Notes under the pieces: generated by a model
The model's database searches: none
Told to the model about the DNA's origin: nothing
What the model saw: only the letters and a program-made list of their open reading frames with translations
From: an uncultured Bacteroidales bacterium
GTDB lineage: Bacteria > Bacteroidota > Bacteroidia > Bacteroidales > UBA932
Direction of reading: 5' to 3'
Length of the DNA: 6,039 nucleotides
Assembly: GCA_946062035.1 (NCBI GenBank)
Contig: CAMGTS010000085.1
Span: forward strand, 1 to 6,039
Translations under genes and position numbers: made by a program
Shown: positions 1-5,344 of the stretch, piece by piece
How the letters are laid out: every line of letters starts with the position of its first letter
Position numbering within the stretch: position 1 is the stretch's first letter

Positions 1-1173
1 TTGAGTCTGAGTGCCTTTTGGCCCGCTGACAGCTATCCATAATGTTCCTGTCGGCTTTTGCGGCGTTCCTCCGTCAGGGCCGGCTATTCCGGTGGTGGCA
101 ATCGAGTAAGTTGTTGAATATTTGTTTTTTACACCTTCCGCCATTTGAATGGCGCACTCTTTGCTGACAGCCCCGAATTTCTCAAGGACGCTCTTTTCCA
201 CACCGAGTATATTCTGTTTTATGCTGTTGTCGTATGATACGGCGCTTCCGTAATAGTAGCGGCTTGCCCCGGGAATTCCGGTAATGAGATGGGCGATGTA
301 TCCTCCTGTACAACTCTCTGCAGTAGAGAGTGTCGCGTTTTTGTCTAAGAGCAATCTGCCGATGGCTTCCTGCGGAGTCGTGGTTCCGTAGCCGTAAATG
401 GAATCGCCGAGAATCGCTTTCAAAGTTTCTGTATATTTCTCTAATTCCGCCTCTCCCTCCTCTTTGGAAGTCCCGTAGATCGAGAGTCTTAGGCGGACGC
501 CCAACACAGGGTTAGGAAGGTAGGCAAGATGCAGGTTATCAGGAAGATTGTCTTCCCATTCTTCTATCTGTTTGCTGAGGACCGATTCTGGAATCCCGAA
601 TGTACAGATGGTCCTGTGGAAAATCTCGTCAAGCTTGTAATGCCTTTGGATTGAGGCGAGTACATCGGGCAGGGCGGTTTCGGTCTCAAACGGGACTCCC
701 GGCATTGAAAACAACAGGTTATTGCGTCCGAAACGTTCCGCCGGGATTTCAAACTGCATTATCGGGGCGGTGCCGATTCTGTTAGGAATGACCGTACAGG
801 TCTCAGGTACAGAAGCTTGAAGAATATTGATATCCAACATTTCTATTCCCCTTGCAGATAGAATCCGTTTGATTATCGATAGTTGTTCCTCGTTCCGTAT
901 ATCTTTTCCGCTCCCGGTCAATTCTCCCAAGACTTTTTTTGTGATGTCGTCTTTTGTCGGGCCAAGCCCTCCGGTAACTATCACTATATCAGATGCTTTA
1001 AGGCATGATTTCAGGGTAGCGAGTATATCGTCCCTGTTGTCTCCGCATGTAGCCATAAAGTTGACTTTCACGCCTATACTGTTGAGCTGCTTCGAGATCA
1101 TGGATGAATTTGTATCTACGATCTGTCCGATCAGAATCTCATCTCCTATTGTACAAATTGATGCTGTAATCAT
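1..1173 (-). CDS. cinA: CinA family protein (MoCF domain plus nicotinamide-nucleotide amidase domain), 3' end cut by window
   Basis: An uninterrupted reading frame of 391 codons starts at ATG 1173-1171 and leaves the left edge without a stop. CinA proteins are usually about 415 residues, so roughly 20-30 residues are missing. The N-terminal molybdopterin-binding-like (MogA/MoaB fold) domain covers about residues 1-170, with GDEILIGQ-x2-DTN at 10-22 and VTGGLGPTKDD at 66-76. After a linker, the C-terminal CinA/PncC domain starts near 270, with the AESCTGG motif at 285-291 (Ser287 is the expected nucleophile) and TTGIAGPDGGTP at 360-371. In this family the C-terminal domain deamidates nicotinamide mononucleotide to nicotinate mononucleotide, and the N-terminal domain of some members hydrolyses ADP-ribose. 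The competence link in the name comes from Gram-positive bacteria and should not be assumed here. A Shine-Dalgarno-like TAGGA lies 7 bases before the ATG. The gene follows pyrD after 25 bases, so cotranscription is likely. Confidence 0.95.
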   Translation of the reverse strand, partial: MITASICTIGDEILIGQIVDTNSSMISKQLNSIGVKVNFMATCGDNRDDILATLKSCLKASDIVIVTGGLGPTKDDITKKVLGELTGSGKDIRNEEQLSIIKRILSARGIEMLDINILQASVPETCTVIPNRIGTAPIMQFEIPAERFGRNNLLFSMPGVPFETETALPDVLASIQRHYKLDEIFHRTICTFGIPESVLSKQIEEWEDNLPDNLHLAYLPNPVLGVRLRLSIYGTSKEEGEAELEKYTETLKAILGDSIYGYGTTTPQEAIGRLLLDKNATLSTAESCTGGYIAHLITGIPGASRYYYGSAVSYDNSIKQNILGVEKSVLEKFGAVSKECAIQMAEGVKNKYSTTYSIATTGIAGPDGGTPQKPTGTLWIAVSGPKGTQTQ

Positions 1174-1180
1174 TGTTTTG

Positions 1181-1185
1181 TCCTA
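1181..1185 (-). promoter_or_regulatory. Ribosome binding site of cinA
   Basis: Read on the minus strand this is TAGGA, seven bases before the cinA ATG at 1173. It is a fairly good Shine-Dalgarno match and supports that start. It lies within the 25-base gap after the pyrD stop codon, consistent with independent translation from a shared pyrD-cinA mRNA. Confidence 0.55.
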
Positions 1186-1198
1186 ATATATCCGCTCA

Positions 1199-2251
1199 TT
1201 ACTTAGATGCCGACGCTTGCTTTTTGCTCTTATAGAGGTATTTGCAAATCTTCTTTGCGAACGAAGGCCCGTTGTATATGAATCCTGAATAAACCTGAAT
1301 CAATGACGCCCCTGCGTCGAGCATTTGCTTGGCTTGTTCAGGGGTCATTATCCCTCCGCTTGCTATGATAGGGAAGTTGCCCTTTGTCTTTTCAGCTATA
1401 TATCTGACGGTGCTTAAACTCTTCTCAAACAGAGGTTTGCCGCTTAATCCTCCTTCTCCGATCTTATCCAATGTGGCCTGGTCCGTGAGCAGATTGCTCC
1501 TGTCACGTGTCGTATTCGTGGCGATTATGCCGTCCAATCCGGAGATAAGAGTCAGCTCGATGACCTCATCTAACTGCTCTTTGGTCAGATCGGGCGAGAC
1601 CTTAATCAGAATCGGGCGGTAGTCGTCATACATCAGCCTGAGTTCCAACATTTTATCGATTATTTCCGACAGATTGTCGCTGTCCTGAAGTTTGGTTACG
1701 CCCTTGACATTAGGACATGATACATTGATTGTGATGTAGTCGACAAAGTCGTATATGAATTCCAGACATCGTACATAATCCTTGGCGGCATCTTTGAAGG
1801 GGGTCTTGGCTCCTTTGGATATGCTGCATCCTAAAATACAGTCCGGCTTGTTCCTTCTCAGTTCCTCTATCGCATGGCGTACTCCTAAGTTGTTGATACC
1901 CATGTGATTGATAATAGCCTCATCCTTTACCAATCTGAAACATCTTGGTTGTGGATTGCCTGGCTGGGCCTCAGGGGTCAGTGAGCCGATCTCTATGAAT
2001 CCGAATCCGAAATTCGCCAGATCATTATATCTGTCGCCGTTCTTGTCAAATCCTGCCGCAAGTCCGACAGGATTCTTGAATGTAAGTCCGAACACCTCTT
2101 TCTTAAGTTCAGGCTTCCTGTAGCAGAAAAGGGCTCTTATGAGAGCACCTGCGAAAGGAACATTTCTCAGAATGCCCAGGAGTGCCATTATAAGGTCGTG
2201 AATTCTCTCCGGCTGAATCAGAAACAGGATTTTTCTTACAAGTCTATACAT
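1199..2251 (-). CDS. pyrD: Dihydroorotate dehydrogenase, membrane/quinone (class 2) architecture
   Basis: This enzyme oxidises dihydroorotate to orotate in de novo pyrimidine synthesis, using FMN. The product is 350 residues from the ATG at 2251, normal for class 2. An in-frame GTG at 2257 would add two residues, but the AAAGGG at 2259-2264 is spaced 7 bases from the ATG and only 1 from the GTG, and class 2 proteins typically begin MY-x-L. Residues 1-42 form the amphipathic/hydrophobic extension that docks class 2 enzymes on the inner membrane next to quinone. FMN/substrate motifs seen: AAGFDKNGD (65-73), NVSCPN (176-181), IKVSPD with Lys217, IATNTT with Asn246, GLSGKPL, IASGGI and VYSGF with Tyr321/Ser322. 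Oddities: the catalytic-base position of NVSCPN is Cys179 where class 2 normally has Ser; the usual NRMGFNN is NHMGINN (115-121); the usual N-x-G-K-N loop reads GCSISKG (141-147). No pyrK-like gene is in the window, which favours quinone as acceptor. Probably heads an operon with cinA. Confidence 0.95.
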   Translation of the reverse strand: MYRLVRKILFLIQPERIHDLIMALLGILRNVPFAGALIRALFCYRKPELKKEVFGLTFKNPVGLAAGFDKNGDRYNDLANFGFGFIEIGSLTPEAQPGNPQPRCFRLVKDEAIINHMGINNLGVRHAIEELRRNKPDCILGCSISKGAKTPFKDAAKDYVRCLEFIYDFVDYITINVSCPNVKGVTKLQDSDNLSEIIDKMLELRLMYDDYRPILIKVSPDLTKEQLDEVIELTLISGLDGIIATNTTRDRSNLLTDQATLDKIGEGGLSGKPLFEKSLSTVRYIAEKTKGNFPIIASGGIMTPEQAKQMLDAGASLIQVYSGFIYNGPSFAKKICKYLYKSKKQASASK

Positions 2252-2258
2252 TGTCACA

Positions 2259-2264
2259 CCCTTT
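2259..2264 (-). promoter_or_regulatory. Ribosome binding site that decides the pyrD start
   Basis: On the minus strand this reads AAAGGG. Seven bases separate it from the ATG at 2251-2249, a normal spacing, but only one base separates it from the in-frame GTG at 2257-2255. The ATG is therefore the better start for pyrD. Confidence 0.55.
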
Positions 2265-2275
2265 ATGATTAACTA

Positions 2276-2283
2276 CAAACATA
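2276..2283 (-). promoter_or_regulatory. Candidate Bacteroides-type -7 promoter element for pyrD-cinA
   Basis: The minus strand reads TATGTTTG, an exact match to the TAnnTTTG element recognised by the primary sigma factor of Bacteroidota. Transcription would start near 2270, giving a short leader of about 20 bases before the pyrD ATG at 2251. I see no clear TTTG-type -33 partner at the expected distance, so this is a match to half the consensus only. Confidence 0.4.
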
Positions 2284-2304
2284 GGAAAAAGTCGAGACTT
2301 TAAC

Positions 2305-2312
2305 TACCTTTG
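2305..2312 (+). promoter_or_regulatory. Candidate Bacteroides-type -7 promoter element for the cysteine desulfidase gene
   Basis: The plus strand reads TACCTTTG, an exact TAnnTTTG match. Transcription from here would begin near 2318 and leave a leader of about 75 bases before the ATG at 2393. No convincing -33 TTTG is visible upstream. Its start is about 20 bases from the oppositely directed element for pyrD, so the two promoters would be nearly back to back and could compete or share a regulator. Confidence 0.35.
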
Positions 2313-2392
2313 ATACGCAGAAGTCCGGCTTAGGTAACTGCATCTTGCCGGCATCCGATATCCATTTTTAACAATAAAACAGAGAGTCTACC

Positions 2393-3700
2393 ATGAAAGC
2401 TGACGAGCTTACCAGACAAGAAAGAGAACAGATAATCGCCTTAGTAAAAAAAGGAGTAGTGCCCGCCGTAGGCTGCACTGAGCCGATTTGCGTAGCTTTG
2501 GCGACGGCCCGTGCGACGGAGGAACTTGGAAAGGTCCCGTCCAAAATAGAAGTACGTCTTAGCGCAAATATACTCAAAAACGCTATGGGAGTGGGCATTC
2601 CCGGGACTGGTATGGTAGGGCTTCCGATCGCGATTGCGTTGGGTGCGTTGAAAGGACGTTCGGCTTATGGATTAGAGGTTCTGAAAGATACGACTCCAGA
2701 AGACGTTGAATGCGGAAAAGCTTTTATGGCGGAGGGGAGGATAGCTATAAGCCTTGCGGAAGATACGAAAGAAAAGCTTTATGTATCAGTTGTTTGTAAG
2801 GCTGAAGACGGTTCGTGGGCGAGTGCGGCTATCGCAAGACTGCACACGAAATTTATACGTGTGGAGCGTAACGGACAGGTGGTTCTCGATTCTCCTCTCG
2901 AGGGGGAGAATTCTACCGTCCAAAAGGATGAAATAACACTTACGCTGCGTAAAGTATATAGTTTTGCCATTACAGCACCGTTAGAGGAAATCGAATTTAT
3001 AGATGAAGCCCGCAGGCTTAATGAGGAAGCCGCAAAACGTTCTAATGAAGGCAATTACGGACATTGCTTGGGTAAGGCGCTGAGCCGCCCGTTGGGTAGG
3101 GGTCTTATGGGGGACAGCATATTTTCTCATATACTCTCAAGTACGGCATGCGCCTGCGACGCAAGAATGGCAGGTGCCATGATTCCTGTAATGAGCAATT
3201 CCGGCAGCGGCAACCAGGGAATTTGCGCGACAAATCCTGTGGTTGTTTTTGCGAGAGAAAACTGCAATACACGTGAAGAAATGCTTAGAGCATTGATGCT
3301 CAGTCATCTTACCGCTATATATATCAAGCAAAGTCTCGGAGCTTTGTCCGCTTTGTGCGGATGCGTGGTGGCATCTACGGGTTCAAGTTGCGGTATAACT
3401 TATCTGATGGGGGGGAACTTCGAGCAGATCACCTATGCCGTTAAGAACATGATAGCCAACCTTACGGGAATGATTTGCGACGGGGCTAAGCCAAGCTGTG
3501 CATTGAAACTTACTTCGGGAGTAAGCACAGCTGTACTCTCCGCGATGCTTGCCATGCAAGGAAACTGCGTGTCACCAGTAGAGGGCATCATCGAAGAGGA
3601 TGTAGACAGGAGTATCCGTAATTTGGTGAGTATCGGGGCTGATGCTATGAATGAGACTGACAGACAGGTACTTGAAATTATGACTCATAAAAGGGGATAG
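2393..3700 (+). CDS. cyuA: L-cysteine desulfidase / iron-sulfur L-serine dehydratase alpha-like protein (CyuA/YhaM family, UPF0597)
   Basis: This 435-residue protein is full length for the CyuA/YhaM family, a single-chain relative of the iron-sulfur L-serine dehydratase alpha subunit. Characterised members convert L-cysteine to pyruvate, ammonia and hydrogen sulfide in the cytoplasm. Visible motifs: GCTEP with Cys28, SNSGSGNQG (268-276), SALCGC (319-324), YLMGGN (337-342), NLTGMICDGAK (356-366) and SCALK (368-372). As I recall, the Methanocaldococcus jannaschii enzyme uses Cys25 for catalysis and Cys282, Cys322 and Cys329 to hold a [4Fe-4S] cluster. Here Cys28, Cys322, Cys362 and Cys369 have the same 40- and 7-residue spacings, so the active site looks intact. 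Cysteine rather than serine as substrate is inferred from the family. The start has little Shine-Dalgarno character (A-rich leader, AGAGAG about 6 bases ahead), common in this phylum. A G7 run (3409-3415) lies inside the YLMGGN codons. An antiporter gene follows after 41 bases. Confidence 0.88.
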   Translation: MKADELTRQEREQIIALVKKGVVPAVGCTEPICVALATARATEELGKVPSKIEVRLSANILKNAMGVGIPGTGMVGLPIAIALGALKGRSAYGLEVLKDTTPEDVECGKAFMAEGRIAISLAEDTKEKLYVSVVCKAEDGSWASAAIARLHTKFIRVERNGQVVLDSPLEGENSTVQKDEITLTLRKVYSFAITAPLEEIEFIDEARRLNEEAAKRSNEGNYGHCLGKALSRPLGRGLMGDSIFSHILSSTACACDARMAGAMIPVMSNSGSGNQGICATNPVVVFARENCNTREEMLRALMLSHLTAIYIKQSLGALSALCGCVVASTGSSCGITYLMGGNFEQITYAVKNMIANLTGMICDGAKPSCALKLTSGVSTAVLSAMLAMQGNCVSPVEGIIEEDVDRSIRNLVSIGADAMNETDRQVLEIMTHKRG

Positions 3701-3741
3701 GCTTATGCGATTATTCCCCTATGCACTTATAATCTGACGGT

Positions 3742-5337
3742 ATGGTAAGCCTTTTCCTCATTTTTATAGTGGTGGTTATTCTTACCTGCGTGTGGCTGAA
3801 CAACATATCGTCACGCATAGGTGTTCCTACGCTTTTGGCTTTCATTGTGCTCGGTATCGTTTGCGGAAATGTCGGTGCGATACCTGTATACCTTGATAAT
3901 CACGACTTTGCCAAGGATATCTGCACGATGGCATTGATCTTTATCATGTTCTACGGAGGTTTCGGTACCCGTTGGGAGAGCGTGAAACCTGTCGTGCGTG
4001 AATCGGTCTTGTTGGCATCTTTCGGAGTCTTGGTGACCGCCGGACTTACAGGAACGTTTTGCCATTATGCGTTGCGATGGGGGTGGGCGGAAAGTTTTCT
4101 TGTCGGCGCAGTGGTCAGTTCTACCGATGCGGCCTCTGTCTTCTCAATCCTGAGAGGCAAGAAATTGGGATTAAAGAACAACACAGCTCCGATGTTGGAA
4201 ATTGAGAGTGGAAGTAACGACCCCGCTTCATATATGCTTACGGCCATAATGATATCTGTATTGAACGGGACGGCCTCAGGGTGGTCGTTGTTGTGGATGG
4301 TCGTTGCACAGATAGCTTTCGGAGCGGGACTTGGATTTATTATAGCAAAATTAGCCTGTTATGTAATGAGAAAGTTGAATTTCAACACAGCAGGTTTCGA
4401 TACGCTTTTCATCTTCGCCATAGCTATAGCCGCATACGCAATACCTGACGTTGTGGGAGGAAACGGTTATCTGAGTGCTTATATAGTCGGTATTATGCTT
4501 GGCAATGAGGACTTTAGCGGTAAGAAAGCTATAGTAGGCTTTTTTGATGGTCTGACCGGTCTGATGCAAGTGATTATATTTTTCCTACTCGGACTTCTTG
4601 CAAGACCTCCTTTATTGTTGGATGCGATACTGCCGGCTGTGGCGATTTCCGCCTTTTTGTTGATTGTAGCACGTCCGGCGGCAGTATTCGGAATATTGTC
4701 CCCTTACGGAAAATATTCGGCGAAGCAGCAGTGGTTAGTCTCATTCGTGGGATTAAGAGGTGCGGCTTCTATAGTATTCGCAATAATGGCTTTTACGGGG
4801 ACAAAGGGGCTGCACTATGACCTGTTCAGTATAGTCTTTTGCATAGTATTGATATCCATTTCGTTGCAAGGCTCGCTGATCCCGTGGGTCGCCCGTAAAC
4901 TTGGAATGCTCGACTCTGAAAATGATGTCATGAAAACCTTCAATGACTATTCGGAAAAGACTGAAATGCAGTTCAGCTATATAGATATAGTGCCGAAAAG
5001 TTCCTGGAGCGGCAAGGCCGTCATGGAGCTTGGCCTTCCCAAAAATATCCTTATAGCGATGGTTTTGAGAGGGGAAAGGCGCATTGTCCCGAACGGGCAT
5101 ACATTGCTGCAGGAGGGTGATAAAGTCATAATCGTTACCAAATCTTATGATGACGCTTCTGTCTATCTGATGGAGAAAACTGTAAACGAAAGTACTCCTT
5201 ATTCAGGCCGTCCTGTAAGAGAGTTTACTGAAAAGGGGCTTATTCTCCTTGTTCAAAGAGGCGACAAGGGGATAATACCGAATGGTTCGACCATACTCAG
5301 AGAGGGAGACAGGCTTGTCGTACTAAAGAACAGATGA
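3742..5337 (+). CDS. nhaP2: K+(Na+)/H+ antiporter, CPA1 family, NhaP2/CvrA-like, with C-terminal RCK_C modules
   Basis: A 531-residue inner-membrane antiporter that likely expels K+ or Na+ in exchange for protons, serving pH and osmotic balance. About a dozen hydrophobic segments span residues 1-390. CPA1 hallmarks: SSTDAASVF (126-134), ESGSNDP (155-161) with the conserved Asn159-Asp160 pair expected for ion binding, and GLRGAAS (337-343). The soluble cytoplasmic tail from about 400 contains a TrkA_C/RCK_C-like module (about 423-466), a spacer, and a second similar module (488-530). Both share SG...RG-x3-I-x-PNG-x-T-x-L-x-EGD. E. coli NhaP2 also has a TrkA_C domain, but followed by a CorC/HlyC-type domain, so the second copy is a different ending. 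No RCK_N nucleotide-binding (GxGxxG) domain is seen. The start is the first ATG of the frame and begins directly in a transmembrane helix; no Shine-Dalgarno is apparent. It probably shares a transcript with the gene upstream. K+ versus Na+ preference cannot be read from the sequence. Confidence 0.9.
   Translation: MVSLFLIFIVVVILTCVWLNNISSRIGVPTLLAFIVLGIVCGNVGAIPVYLDNHDFAKDICTMALIFIMFYGGFGTRWESVKPVVRESVLLASFGVLVTAGLTGTFCHYALRWGWAESFLVGAVVSSTDAASVFSILRGKKLGLKNNTAPMLEIESGSNDPASYMLTAIMISVLNGTASGWSLLWMVVAQIAFGAGLGFIIAKLACYVMRKLNFNTAGFDTLFIFAIAIAAYAIPDVVGGNGYLSAYIVGIMLGNEDFSGKKAIVGFFDGLTGLMQVIIFFLLGLLARPPLLLDAILPAVAISAFLLIVARPAAVFGILSPYGKYSAKQQWLVSFVGLRGAASIVFAIMAFTGTKGLHYDLFSIVFCIVLISISLQGSLIPWVARKLGMLDSENDVMKTFNDYSEKTEMQFSYIDIVPKSSWSGKAVMELGLPKNILIAMVLRGERRIVPNGHTLLQEGDKVIIVTKSYDDASVYLMEKTVNESTPYSGRPVREFTEKGLILLVQRGDKGIIPNGSTILREGDRLVVLKNR
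5008..5139 (+). repeat. RCK_C-like module, copy 1 (protein-level repeat in antiporter tail)
   Basis: This encodes antiporter residues 423-466. The core RGERRIVPNGHTLLQEGD aligns without gaps to the core of copy 2, and 11 of 23 positions from RG onward are identical by eye. The similarity is at protein level; the DNA has diverged, so this is an old duplication rather than a recombinogenic repeat. Confidence 0.6.
5203..5331 (+). repeat. RCK_C-like module, copy 2 (protein-level repeat in antiporter tail)
   Basis: This encodes antiporter residues 488-530, with the core RGDKGIIPNGSTILREGD matching copy 1. A gap of two residues is needed before the RG. The copy ends one residue before the stop codon, so the protein finishes on this module. 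Confidence 0.6.
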
Positions 5338-5344
5338 TAGCCTT

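Noticed and set aside
934..940. A AAA AAA type slippery run in cinA (minus strand, codons ACA AAA AAA)
   Set aside because: The zero frame continues with good family similarity on both sides. No shifted frame leads to a plausible product and no downstream stimulatory structure was seen.
827..1186. Open frame of 119 codons on the plus strand
   Set aside because: It lies antisense to cinA, whose reading frame carries clear family motifs through the same stretch. The plus-strand translation shows no recognisable domain.
2255..2257. GTG as start of pyrD, giving 352 residues
   Set aside because: The Shine-Dalgarno-like AAAGGG would sit only one base away, and class 2 PyrD proteins usually begin MY-x-L, matching the ATG at 2251.
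2325..2351. CCGGC/GCCGG inverted repeat in the leader of cyuA
   Set aside because: The five-base-pair stem has a 17-base loop and no flanking extension. It is too weak to call an operator or riboswitch.
3692..3720. Inverted repeat AGGGGA/TCCCCT spanning the end of cyuA and the gap
   Set aside because: The six-base-pair stem has a 17-base loop and no following T tract. It may be a weak attenuating hairpin, but it is not a convincing terminator.
3728..3733. TATAAT, resembling an E. coli -10 box, just before the antiporter start
   Set aside because: There is no -35 partner at 16-18 bases, it lies only 8 bases before the ATG, and Bacteroidota promoters use TAnnTTTG instead.
4753..5100. Open frame of 115 codons on the minus strand
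   Set aside because: It is antisense to the antiporter gene, over the GLRGAAS helix and the first RCK_C-like module. It has no family resemblance and is a shadow of the real gene.
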